Positions 7,471 through 16,689 of a stretch of DNA of 23,282 nucleotides are shown here, piece by piece (the first letter of the stretch is position 1; each line of letters opens with the position of its first letter). Origin of the DNA: Chara braunii (lineage: Eukaryota > Streptophyta > Charophyceae > Charales > Characeae); assembly GCA_003427395.1 (NCBI GenBank), contig BFEA01000042.1:1051690-1074971 (forward strand). Direction: 5' to 3'. A program made the translations under genes and the position numbers. A model generated the notes under the pieces. The model saw nothing but the letters and a program-made list of their open reading frames with translations. It made no database searches and was not told where the DNA came from.

Positions 7471-8400
7471 GACACTTCGGTGGGGAGGTGCTGCCAATGT
7501 TTTTGGCACGGCGGTAGCGACACTTCGGTGGTGAGGTGCTACCAGACTGACGGTCGTGGCCGCGTCAAGGTGTCCCTAAAGGGAGGTGTTGTTCGTTTGG
7601 GGGCACGACAGCGGCGATATTTTTTTTGTGAGGTTACGCTGCCTTGGCACGGCAGCGGTATTTCGGTAGGAAACTGCTGCCACTTTCTTTTGGCACGACG
7701 ACGTGGTACCGGTTTCGACGGCGCGGCGAGCGGCAGTTCCACTTTTTATTTTTGATGTGCGCGGTAAAGGTGGACTATTCTCTTGTGATCCGGCGGTAGT
7801 ATGGACAATGGTGCTCATTTGGGATTGTGCGGCAGTGGTGTGTGAGCATGCGGCGGTGCTATTGGATGACCATGGTACCAGTTTTAGCGACAACGGCGAG
7901 TGGTAATTCCGCTATTAATTTTTTGTGGTGTGCAATGGTTGTGGCGAATTTCAGCATGATATAGAGGTTGGGTTAGCACTGGTATGTGGTCTGGATTGTG
8001 CAGAGCTGGTGCACGATTGGATTTGTGCGGCAGTGGTGTGTGGGCCGACGACATGAAAAAAGTGCAGAGTGGGTGCACACGACACTGAACGCTGAGGCTA
8101 TCGACACCTGTGTTTTTTAGTCAGGGCCACCTTTAATTTTTTTACGGCGTGCGGAGCAAGCGGGATTTGAGTTTGGGACCATCCAGTGCTGCGAGCGATG
8201 ATGTGGCCGCCCAATATCACTTGGGACCATTTTGGGACTAGGTGAGACTGGTTTTGAGAACGGGACCGACATGTTGGTGTGACTATTGCAAGCAGACGTG
8301 GTGATTGGAGGCGGCATGGACTTGCAATTGGTTGAGAGTATCCTTGGTGGGTGAGACACAGTTGGAACTGTGTTGGGACAACCTGGGACATTAAGACCAG
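7470..8400. repeat. Degenerate tandem repeats, mixed periods
   Basis: Two related patterns are visible. GCGACACTTCGGTGG-GAGGTGCT recurs near 7467 and 7508, with a weaker copy near 7650. A longer block starting GGTACC(G/A)GTTT recurs at 7705 and 7875, with a more degraded version near 8107, each followed by a T-rich stretch and (T)GTGCGG. GTGCGGCAGTGGTGTGTG is repeated near 7827 and 8027. Spacings of 170-230 bp with heavy divergence suggest an old satellite-like array. No intact coding frame. Confidence 0.4.
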
Positions 8401-8978
8401 ACTAAGCAGGGATTAGTTTGGGACATTGGGACCATGTGAAAACTCATTTGTAGGAACACCCTCCTGGAGGGCTATCTCGCTTGAGTTTTTGTGATCCAAC
8501 CTCTGCTTATTTGGACACTTGAGAAGGACGCGGACTGTGGCTCAGGAAAAATGTCACAACTGGTGAAGTTGTGGGCCATGCATTTTTGTACGATGGCAAC
8601 ATTTGTTTTTTTATATTGACATATTTCTCGGGTTTCTTGAGTGAGACGATTCAAACTTCACTCAAGGTCAGTTGAATGATTCAGACTTCCCTTCACACCT
8701 GTGTGAACCCACACTTTACTTGACCCTATTCATTGAATGTTCGTTGAAAAGGTAGAGAAAAGTTGTGCGAGTCATGCATGTGAATGGAAAGGTCTGACTT
8801 GAGTATGAGATTGCACTGGTTTTCGCTTGAACTTGTTGTCTTTGAGTGTTGTGCAGGTAGGTAGAAGGATTCTTGCAAAGGAGATTGATTACGCCCATTC
8901 TAGAAAAGAGAAAAGTATTATCTTCCTTCTACTTTTCACCTGCCTGCATGCGAAAAATGATTCGTTGTCTTGAGAAAC

Positions 8979-8979
<1 letters not shown>
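8401..8979. other. No gene recognised
   Basis: The only structure noted is the inverted pair CTTGAGTGA (8636-8644) / TCACTCAAG (8658-8666) and a loose GATTCA(A/G)ACTTC repeat. No coding or RNA gene is supported. Confidence 0.4.
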
Positions 8980-9023
<44 letters not shown>

Positions 9024-9180
9024 ATTTTTTTTATTTCTTTTTAGCACTCTCCCTCTATTGTTGGGGAGCTGCACCTGTTGGAAACCGGGTCCCCTTATAT
9101 ACGAAAGTTAACGAAATGTTGACTGAAAACTGGACCTCTTCACCCAATCAAGGGGCCAGATGATCATGAAGCTCAAACCC
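8980..9180 (-). mobile_element. SINE-B copy H, degraded (minus strand)
   Basis: A 38-base T run (8980-9017) is followed by CTATTGTTGGGGAGCTGCACC and GTTGGAAACCGGGTCCCC (about 9052-9094), recognisably the family core but with the right hairpin arm altered. CCTCTTCACCC near 9137 matches 15399 in the copy at 15160-15430, extending the family outward to about 9180. Confidence 0.5.
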
Positions 9181-9870
9181 TATTGGTGAACAAACATTAA
9201 TGATCAAGCATGCTCCTGATAATAAACCCACAGCCGGATGAACCAAGCCTCTTCACCCACCTATGGGCGTCTAAGTTTACTCATATTTACTAGCTTGTAC
9301 CAGTCCAGCTTAATAGATCCATTACTCATTCCCATATGTGCATACCATGAAACGAATTCGATTGAAAGAAAGTAGATAAGGTCAAACAAACTTTGTCTTT
9401 TTCTCTGGGATTGACCCATTCTATCCCGAATGACTTTATCTACCTGTACCTGTCAAAATGATTCTCATTCTCTATCTCCTTCTGTTCCTTTTCATCCAAG
9501 CTACCCTGAACTTATGAGAAATGAGAATAATTGAAAGCTACTCGCAGTGGACACGTCCTCTATCTCTAGGAAGCATCTGGGGCGGGGGTTCGTTGCTTCA
9601 GGAACCGACCCTGTTATCGACCCAGAGTGGACCGTTCTACGGGGGGGTACTTTGTCGATTCGGTGGAGACGGCCCGACTTCTGAGATCCGATTCTTGTGC
9701 TCGGACGAGGAGGAGGAGTACCCCAGACCACTTCCTAGAGGGAGAGACATGCAACACTTCAAGCAATGCATCTGACAAAAAATAATTCATAAAACAGTCT
9801 GTCATCCAAGAAAATTGAGAATGTATGGAGACGTGTGTGAGCGTGTATAATCTTAGGTCGACGGTAGGAT
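9181..9870. other. Unrecognised; GC-rich block at 9540-9745
   Basis: The 9540-9745 block is richer in GC and less repetitive than its AT-rich surroundings. A plus-strand open frame (9521-9775) begins with a true ATG and ends in an acidic EEEE run. I recognise no motif in it on either strand. It may be a fragment of an element's coding or LTR region or a captured exon. Confidence 0.2.
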
Positions 9871-10542
9871 GGAATGAATAACTTTGGCGATACAACTCAT
9901 CAAGTCAAAACTGTGGTAACACGACTACCTTGTCAGTTGCATTTATGTTATTGTCGAATGCCAGCTCCTCGTTGGCGGTTGTATTGTTTTTCTTTATTTA
10001 TGGAGTTCGACCCGGGGTGGTCGGATTGTATTTCGATCTTGTGTTATTGGATGTATCTAATGAATATTTTGATTCTTTCAGTTATCATTTCAGATTGGAT
10101 ATATGTTCCTATTAGCTATGATCGATTCCTTATGATGTAAACATACGTGGTTGTTATAACTTTCGTTTGAGTTGTATATTTGAAGGGACTAGGATAAATT
10201 TTGGGTTTTACGCTTGGTTGAAACCGTCCTAGTTGACCGGCGTACGCTCCGTATCCAGGAGATCAGCGCCCTAGAAACGAATGATGCTCGAGTCCACTTG
10301 GCGTTAACCAAGCGTATCAATACTACAACTAACGAGCAAACGTCGTCGGCTGACCTACCTCGGCAATTGCATCTAAAAACTTTTGTATGTTGGTCAGTAG
10401 CTCGGTAGGGATACGCCCCCAAGGGTGGTGACAGCCCCTTAGGGAAGGCAAGATGTGCCCCGCGGGAACCTATCCTGTCGTAGGGGACCGCGGGATGTAC
10501 AGCTGGCGCACCCGGCTAGAGCGGTGAAGGGACAACGCGACC
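9871..10542. other. Unrecognised; inverted repeats at 10209-10316 and 10450-10495
   Basis: TACGCTTGGTT (10209-10219) and AACCAAGCGTA (10306-10316) are perfect 11-bp inverted ends of a 108-bp segment, possibly a minute MITE. CCCGCGG...CCGCGGG, with an inner CCTA/TAGG, forms a strong hairpin at about 10457-10496. Open frames here are short and carry no recognised domains. Confidence 0.3.
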
Positions 10543-11437
10543 GTGGCCGTCTCGGCGCCTCGTGGGATTATTTATGCATCGTTCCCGAGTTGTCTCTGTT
10601 TTTGTTTTTGTTTACTCCGGCATGACATGGCCGGGAGGGCTCCTACACCTTGCAAAAAGGTGGGAGCCGATGCGCTCGACAACGACACCCCGATCCCGCC
10701 TTTCGGACCTGCACACATCTCCCTCCTTCCACTCGTGGTCTCTCCAGGAATGCCAACCAATGCCGACCGGGACCAGGATATGGCAGAAGCATGTCAGTGC
10801 TTCTCCAAGGCGATCCCCACCCTGCGCCCACGCGCCTCTTTACCCCTATCGCCCTCGCCACTCCAAACCCTAGGATTTGGCACTGCGCAACACTCATTGC
10901 AACTGCGCTGACACGATCCCCCAAAGCCCAGGCACACGCTCCGCGGTAAAAAAATTGGGAGCACTAATGCTCGAGAGCGCTAGCCATTGTTGTTCTCACA
11001 AACAACTTGCCTGAAGGTCATGTCGAAATTCACAACTGAATTCGAGAAAACAATAAAAACAAGAATGGAAATATCTTTTGAGGGCATTTTGCAGTGTTTT
11101 CTAAATTTGATTTAAAAAAAAAAACCCAAAAAATCCGGAAAAAAAAACATGTTGTACGAAATTGCAATACAAACAACTTTTGCCTGAGAGGATTGGAGAA
11201 AATCCCAACCAAATCCGACAAAGAAAATAAAAACGATGTCTGGTACTACAAGCTCCTGCAATGTTGTACCCTGAAACACATTGTACAACGTACGTTTGTT
11301 GTATTGGAATACAACACACCCCGTACGACGTATTTAACATACGTACACGCTTTTTTGGGTTAAGACAGTTGTCATTTTGGTTCGGTAGCACTGTTCATCC
11401 GAACTTTTCGGATTGATCAATAGTGATTCTCAAGTTG
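10543..11437. other. No gene recognised; strong hairpin at 10638-10668
   Basis: GGCTCC-TA-CACCTT pairs with AAGGTG-GGAGCC across 10638-10668. The open frames in 10543-10950 lack clear domains, and the longest starts at a GTG. Further right is AT-rich DNA with TGTTGTATT-GG-AATACAACA (perfect, 11297-11316), reminiscent of the interior of the 13076-13258 element. Confidence 0.35.
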
Positions 11438-11440
11438 GTT

Positions 11441-11694
11441 GTGTGGAGGTAGTACCACCAGTATGTTTCCTAGCCATTTTGCAAAAATGCGCTGTGCATG
11501 CAGGCGTGTCCGGGGGGATGTAGCCAGGTGCCGTTTCGCCCAAAATCCATTCAGGCTGATTTGCTTGGATGGATTCCAGGCGAAAGGGCACCCCAGTACA
11601 TCCCGCCCGGCATGCCTGCATGCACGGCGCATTTTGGCAAAATGGCTGGGAAATCTGGTGGTTTGAACCACTAACACCAACACGCCTCTTTTTG
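11441..11694. repeat. Large near-perfect palindrome (~254 bp)
   Basis: The left arm (11441-11550) and right arm (11569-11694) are reverse complements over about 110 bases with roughly 80-85% identity by eye, around a loop of about 18 bases. Matching blocks include AGCCATTTTGC, AAAATGCGC and GTGCATGCAGGC. Transcripts across it would form a long imperfect hairpin suited to small-RNA processing. It is equally consistent with a foldback transposon. Overlapping open frames on both strands are by-products of the symmetry. Confidence 0.85.
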
Positions 11695-11810
11695 TCAAGG
11701 CAGAGTCGAACTGTGTGCCAAGCTTTGCCAAAGCACCAGCAGGATCTTTTTTCTTCCATTTTGGTTGGAGCCGCCAGTCATTTTGGTCCGGTGGCGTTTC
11801 TCTCAATTAT
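11683..11810. repeat. Single diverged copy of the 111-bp repeat
   Basis: GCCTCTTTTTGTCAAGGCAG, CGCC/GTGCCAAGCTTTG, TTTTGGTTGGAGCCGC and CATTTTGGTCCGGTGGC occur in the same order and spacing as in the tandem array at 14601-14822. It directly abuts the palindrome's right arm. Confidence 0.7.
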
Positions 11811-11848
11811 GGCCAAGAGACCCTGAGAAGGCGGCCTTAACTACTTCT

Positions 11849-11908
11849 CTTTGGGAAGGATGTACCTCCCCTCTGCCGTCCCTTTGGGAAGGATGTACCT
11901 CCCCTCAA
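11849..11908. repeat. 33-bp direct repeat, two copies
   Basis: CTTTGGGAAGGATGTACCTC and the next four bases are repeated exactly with a 33-bp period (starting about 11849 and 11882). No associated gene is seen. Confidence 0.85.
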
Positions 11909-11914
11909 GTGATG

Positions 11915-12570
11915 TCCGGCCATCCCTTTCTATTTTGTCCATATGATACCTCTTTGTCTCTTGTCATCCTTTCTAACTCCTTCCTATGTTATGCAATGAT
12001 CTGAATCAGTCTGAGATTTATGCTGTTTACTGGGTATTGATACTCGATGGCGTGATTTGCTGAGATTTCTGCATTCTGTGTGAGATTGCTGTCTGCTTGC
12101 ATGTGTCCAAGTCCCTTTGTGATGATTGCTATGCGGAGTACTATGTGCTTGGCCTGTCTTTTCTGTGTCCCAGGAAGGGGTAGATTAGAAATAAGGCAAG
12201 TGCAGGGACATGACAGAAATTGGGTACCAATTGGGTACCTCACGGAGTTCTAGAAAGGCTAGGATGGACAGGGACACAATGAAATTTGGCTAGTACCCCG
12301 AAGGGATTTTCCCGCGACTCGGGTAGGCCCAACATAGGTTCGGTAGGCTTAGAAGGACCCGGTAGCTTTCAAACGGTCATGAGTAGTCAGGGCCCATGGC
12401 GAGTACGTTAGATTCAGGGCCTGAAGTAGGATGCAGGCTGCAGTGATACTCCCGCCATAGGCAGGAACTCCCAGTAGGCCTAGCACACCGGAAAGGAAAT
12501 AGTACCTTGGCCTCAGTGACGCCAGAGGCCGAGTTGCAAGAGTATATCATTTGCACACAATCAGTGAAGC
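11915..12570. other. No gene recognised
   Basis: This is AT-balanced unique-looking DNA. AATTGGGTACC is repeated at about 12219 and 12230. No frame shows recognisable protein motifs. It could be intronic if the weak exon at 12581-12653 is real. Confidence 0.3.
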
Positions 12571-12580
12571 CGTATCTTAC

Positions 12581-12653
12581 CCAGCAGTCGTGGTGCTGCT
12601 CCACCCAGGGGACGAAGGTGGGTGGAGCTTCTGCTAAGCGGTGAAGCTGGGGG
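12581..12653 (-). other. Weak candidate internal exon (73 nt)
   Basis: On the minus strand a pyrimidine-rich stretch ending CTTCTCCAG (12662-12654) could be a 3' splice site. After 73 nt, CTGG/GTAAGAT at 12580 could be a donor. A further donor-like ATAG/GTGAGT lies about 160 nt upstream near 12816. One open frame in the 73 nt contains PPTFVPWVEQHHDCW, which I do not recognise. Evidence is splice-like sequence only. Confidence 0.15.
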
Positions 12654-13075
12654 CTGGAGAAGCAGACCTCCTTGGGTATGGAGTAGTAGGAGGGAGTAGG
12701 CCTAGGCTATGGAGGTAGAGGCTGAAGCACCTCATGCCAGGCAATGGAGACGGGTGAGAGAAGTGGATTGAGGATGAGAAAGGGGGAGGGAGACGAAGCG
12801 ACACGAGAGACTCACCTATAGCTATGGTTGACCTTCACTTCTTTGGTTGGTACGCTCCTAACACGTTGAAGAACTCAAGGGTCAGAATTTGAATTCATGT
12901 CCAAATTTTAAACTTCAAATTTAAAGAAAGAATGGAACTTCCAGAATAGTTCGGTAAACCAGACAGCCAACTTATTGAAAAAAAAAAAAAAAAGAAGGCC
13001 CCTGTGTGGGTACTGGCTGGTCTTGGACTTCATCTGAGTGTGCAGCTATAGCGGAATGAGATGGGAGAGCTCTAC

Positions 13076-13258
13076 TGTCTTCCCCCGAACATACCGCATA
13101 CGCATTGTATTTGAGTTAAAAAAAAACATCGATGACTTGAATAGAATGCATATATAAGGGCTGTTCGAATAGAGCACACCTGCGTTGTATTCAAATAGAA
13201 AGCAACCTATGCGTTGTATTCGCTTACAACGCATATGCGTTATGTTCTGGGGAAGGCG
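13076..13258. mobile_element. MITE-like element, second member of the 159-265 family
   Basis: The left end TGTCTTCCCCCGAACATACC and right end ATAACGC...GTTCTGGGGAAGGCG (read inward) are diverged inverted repeats of about 36 bp, with the same terminal sequence as the foldback at 159-265. The interior carries repeated TGCGTTGTATTC motifs and a perfect GCGTTGTA/TACAACGC hairpin. It is longer and more decayed than the first member. Confidence 0.6.
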
Positions 13259-13288
13259 TTAGTAGCGATTGCAGTGTCCTTTGAACAT

Positions 13289-13755
13289 CTATGATGATCA
13301 TAGATGGTCAGCCATAGTGGTAGTTGCAACGGAGAGAAGAAAAGTGAGGTAATGGCCAAAAAGGAGGACTCATTGAGTGCTTGCAGTAAGGGGAAATGCT
13401 TAGACACGATTCCTAGTCCTCATTCATTGGGTTGTTGCTGTATTTAAACCACCAGTACCTTTCCCAGCTTTATTTGCCGCGACGTGCCAGGTAACGTGGG
13501 GGCCCAAGCGGGGGAGGGCCGCTATGATGATCATAGATGGTCAGCCATAGTGGTAGTTGCAACGGAGAGAACAAAAGTGAGGTGATGGCCAAAAAGGAGG
13601 ACTCGTTGAGTGCTTGCAGTAAGGGAAAATGCTTAGACACGATTCCTAGTCCTCATTCATTGGGTTGTTGCTGTATTTAAACCACCAGTACCTTTCCCAG
13701 CTTTATTTGCCGCGACGTGCCGGGTAACGTGGGGGCCCAAGCGGGGGAGGGCCGC
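13289..13755. repeat. Tandem duplication of a 233-bp unit
   Basis: Copies at 13289-13521 and 13522-13754 are nearly identical, with only a few single-base differences by eye (for example AAGAAAAG versus AACAAAAG). The unit contains the palindrome CTATGATGATCATAG at its start and a TATA-like GTATTTAAACC. Immediately after copy 2 comes GTCTATAAATC (13758), a good TATA box candidate. Low divergence implies a recent event. A duplicated promoter or U3 region is one reading, but no gene is identified downstream. Confidence 0.9.
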
Positions 13756-14377
13756 CGTCTATAAATCGAATCAGCGGCCTGCTTTTCGTTTTGACCTTCC
13801 GAAGTTGGCCGCGGCGGACATATGGGAAACGTACTGGTGGTTTAATTGATAATGAGAAGAGGGGGAGTAAGGTTGAAGAAGATGAGAGGAGGAAGAAGTG
13901 AGGGGGAAGACATTGGTTCAACTTGTGTAATTTTTCTTCTTCAATTCTCTTCATTTTATTCCGGTCTTGATCTCTCTCCATTTCTTCCTTTTAGTTTCAG
14001 CCAGCCTTGCATTTTCTTGCAATTGAGTTTTGCATTTCTTCTTTCAGGCAACTAACTTGTATACATATTCCAGAAAGACACGATGATGGAAAAATTGGTT
14101 TACGCACCGCACCTAGGAGCCTTGAATGATAACATTTACCTCTATCTGCCTATCTGCCTCTCTCAACCCCCAAGTGGGCTATCAGATTTCAGATTGAATC
14201 CTAGACTACACCCACCACTACCTACTGTCGCCGGAACTTCCCATTCTATCTGGCATTCTTATTGAGGTAGTTGGGTCCTTCACCATGTGTTCTATGTCCC
14301 TCTCTCCCAGGTTCCCAGCCGGTTCTCCTTCCCTATTTGTCCCCGTCATCCCCTGATTCTCCTGAGTTCATCCATCC
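13756..14377. other. TATA-like site and pyrimidine-rich DNA, no gene assigned
   Basis: CTATAAATC at 13759 is a plausible core promoter element. Downstream are purine-rich (13855-13910) and pyrimidine-rich (13930-14050) tracts, which could be a transcribed leader. No open frame of convincing quality begins after it. Confidence 0.25.
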
Positions 14378-14545
14378 TTCTTTCTCTTTTCTTTGAAAAA
14401 TGGCGATGGCCCTGAGATATCATCGTGAGACTGACCGGCCCCAGGTAATTCAGTAATCTTGTTCATCTAGTCCCATCTGGATTTGAACTCAGGTCTGTAT
14501 TCGAACATTTCATGGGTGTACCAACTGAGCTAGGCCTGTCAGTCT
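14378..14545 (-). mobile_element. SINE-A-related copy 3 (minus strand)
   Basis: On the minus strand box A TAGCTCAGTTGG lies at 14532-14521 and box B AGTTCAAATCC at 14489-14479 (10 of 11). The body ends with CCGGTCAGTCTCACGATGATATCTCAG and an A/G-rich tail near 14378-14400, resembling the 3' end of copy 1 (CCGGCTCCCGCATG-TTGTGATGATAACATC). The interbox sequence differs from copies 1 and 2, so it is a subfamily or a related family. Confidence 0.55.
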
Positions 14546-14600
14546 CCTGAGTTTGTCCATTGTTTTTTTCCTCCACTTTTTTCTTTTATTTTTTTTCCCA

Positions 14601-14822
14601 AGCCTCTTTTTGCCGAGGCGGAAAAGAACTGCACGCCAAGCTTTGGTGAAGCGCCGGCACGACTTCATATTTTTTGTTTTGGCTCGTGCTGCAAGCCAGT
14701 TTGGTCCGGCGAGCCTCTTTTTGCCAAGGCAGAAAAGAACTGCACGCCAAGCTTGCCCAAAGTGCCAAAGCAACTTCTCTTTTCTTTGCTTTAGCTAGCG
14801 CCGCAGCCATTTTGGTCCTGTG
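14601..14822. repeat. 111-bp tandem repeat, two copies
   Basis: Units start AGCCTCTTTTTGCC at 14601 and 14712. Each carries GAAAAGAACTGCACGCCAAG, a T-rich stretch, GGCT-GCGCYGC-AGCCA and TTTTGGTCC. GCCTC/GAGGC and CCAAGCTTTGG give each unit small hairpins. A third, diverged unit lies 2.9 kb away at 11683-11810. Confidence 0.85.
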
Positions 14823-14839
14823 GCGTCTGGCCTCCGAAG

Positions 14840-15070
14840 AATATGGTACAGGTTATACCACATTCTTAGGAGCTTTTGAGCTTGTCTGTGAAAGGTATCG
14901 TGGTTCAAAAGCTGGAAAGCGGGTCCAGCGTCCCGTACAACGAAATTACTGACACCATGCTTCTCTCCCTTACGGTCGAGAGATCCTGAGATAGTGGCAT
15001 TGATTACTGCCCAATTGGGAGGATTTACCACTGCTCCACCCTTGTTTTTCGAAGACACTTATACCCGTGG
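14840..15070 (-). mobile_element. SINE-B copy D (minus strand)
   Basis: The hairpin GCTGGA / AAGCGGG / TCCAGC lies at 14911-14929, followed by GTCCCGTACAACG. Outward, GAGAGATCCTGAGATAGTGGC (about 14975) parallels 11815-11830. No clear poly(A) tail is present, so the copy is truncated or eroded at its left end. Confidence 0.4.
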
Positions 15071-15159
15071 GCTAAGGAAATACTAACAACATTGATTGCT
15101 AAGCCTTCCTTTTGGAAGGATTGATTGTCAGATCCTGTCCACCCTTTCGTACTCACTAC

Positions 15160-15430
15160 TTTTTTTTTTTTTTTAAACACCCGCTCCAGTGTTAGTGATG
15201 CTGGTATAAGCAGCCACCACTAACACCTGGGGAGAGGCTCCATCTATTGGTGGGGAGCGGCACCTGCTGGAAAACGGGTCCAGCTGTGGAGTGTATCATG
15301 AGTGTATCTGGAACTGCCTGTGGGATGTACCTGCCAGCATTGATTACTCTGACGTTCAGAGGATTGACTAAGCAGGATATTTGGCAAGGTAGAGAACCTC
15401 TTCACCCTGTACCAGGCGCCTGATGTCAAC
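15160..15430 (-). mobile_element. SINE-B copy E (minus strand, poly(A)-tailed)
   Basis: A 15-base T run (15160-15174) is followed by the tail-proximal hairpin GTGTTAGTG/CACTAACAC (within 15186-15230), then GAGAGGCTCCATCTATTGG and the core hairpin GCTGGA / AAACGGG / TCCAGC at 15266-15284. CCTCTTCACCC near 15399 matches copy H. With 5382-5585 this is the best representative of the family. Confidence 0.6.
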
Positions 15431-15524
15431 TGCTACAAAATAGTTCCTCCCTCCCCCCTCCAGACTCTTTCTCATTGCTTCCAGCATCCCATTACAGCAG
15501 AGTTTACAGAATGAATGTAGACTG

Positions 15525-15680
15525 ACACTTATCTTACCCCCTACCAGTATGCCGCCAGCACTTATCTTACCCTCTACCAGCGTACCACCACCTTACAGAT
15601 GCCCGAAAGTAGCATGCCGTCAGCACTTATCTAACCCTCTACCAGCATACCACCTCCTTACAGATGCCCAAACCATTGCC
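15525..15680. repeat. 65-bp minisatellite, about 2.3 units
   Basis: CAGCACTTATCTTACCCTCT begins near 15556 and again at 15621 (one substitution), each followed by ACCAGC-TACCACC-CCTTACAGATGCCC. A partial unit precedes them near 15527. Confidence 0.85.
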
Positions 15681-15857
15681 TTTCTACAATTGCTGTGGCT
15701 GGCGAAGGGAACATGTCTGGGAACTGCTCAGGGCTCTTCATAGGGATGTTGGGGTCGAGCTGGCTACTTTATTTCACATTCTGATGCTTTATTTTTTTTT
15801 CACACAAGCCGCTTCTATTTTGGGGGGCATCAGTCTGGTTGCTTATCACCGGCAAGC

Positions 15858-16052
15858 ATGACTGACAAGGACGAGAAAGCATATCGTGAGGTAGACAAGA
15901 AGATAAGGGGAAGGGGCTCTTGGGTCAGGGCGGCGCCTGGCCCGCCGGGCCCGAACTCAGACTCTCCGTCTGGGGCCGGGGGGGAAGGTGCCGGGAGGCA
16001 GCCGTTGCACCCTGTCGCTCGTCCCCCCCCGCCAGCCGGCCTCAATCGCTAA
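15858..16052 (+). other. Possible first exon or short ORF, unrecognised
   Basis: An ATG-initiated 64-residue frame starts MTDKDEKAYREVDKKIRGRG, charged and soluble-looking, then becomes Pro/Gly-rich within a GC-rich stretch (15905-16060). The first ~17 codons look more like protein than most frames nearby. I cannot name a family, and no splice donor was confidently placed. It may be chance. Confidence 0.15.
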
Positions 16053-16062
16053 GGAGCTTCTC

Positions 16063-16428
16063 GTCACCCTCGCACCCCCCCATTCGAAAACTCCCTCACT
16101 ACTCACACAAGTTGTGGTTTCCCCGCGTGGCAACTCATCGAATACCTTTTGTTACTGTATCCCCATTAGCTGACAGTCACCGCTCCCCATCCCCCACCAC
16201 CCAATGATGCTTTTTGTATTGTCTACAAGGTTGAAAGTTTACTGAGCTGTAATCTGGGACTACATCATTAATTTTGCCCTCCCACTGCTCCGTATAGTTT
16301 TTCTCTTTTGTGTGCTGTCTTGATTTGAACTGCTATCTTCATTTGCTGGGATTAGGGCGATGACATGTTGACGTCGGAAGATTCTGCTGTGCTGTTTATT
16401 ATGTGGCTGTTTTCTTCCAACTCACAAG
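16063..16428. other. No gene recognised
   Basis: Unique-looking intergenic DNA with no recognisable protein motifs, repeats or RNA elements. Confidence 0.35.
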
Positions 16429-16429
16429 T

Positions 16430-16510
16430 GGCCTGTGGCTCAGTGGTTAGTTGTCAATGTGCGTTGTGGTCTGAGGTTGCGGGTTCGAAACTCCACACCT
16501 CTGTGCAGAG
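16430..16510 (+). mobile_element. tRNA-like sequence with Pol III boxes (SINE head)
   Basis: Box A-like TGGCTCAGTGG lies at 16436-16446 and box B-like GGTTCGAAACTCC at 16482-16494, in the order and spacing of a tRNA. The T-arm and anticodon arm do not fold cleanly, so this is probably a SINE head or tRNA pseudogene. Confidence 0.4.
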
Positions 16511-16689
16511 ACACCGGCACCGGCAGGCGCATGGTCACTTGCATGACGCGGGTAAGCTGTACAGACAAGGGTTAGCCCACGAGTGTTGGTTGTTGGTCTG
16601 GGCTACATGTGGGTTGCTTGCCGTTGTTGGCTAGGGGTTGTTCTGATGATCTCCCCGGTCTAGACATTTCACACATTAGGTTCACTTAT

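Noticed and set aside
10543-10949. Overlapping frames of about 100-120 residues
   Set aside because: No recognised domain; the longest starts at GTG, and several compete on both strands, typical of GC-rich non-coding DNA.
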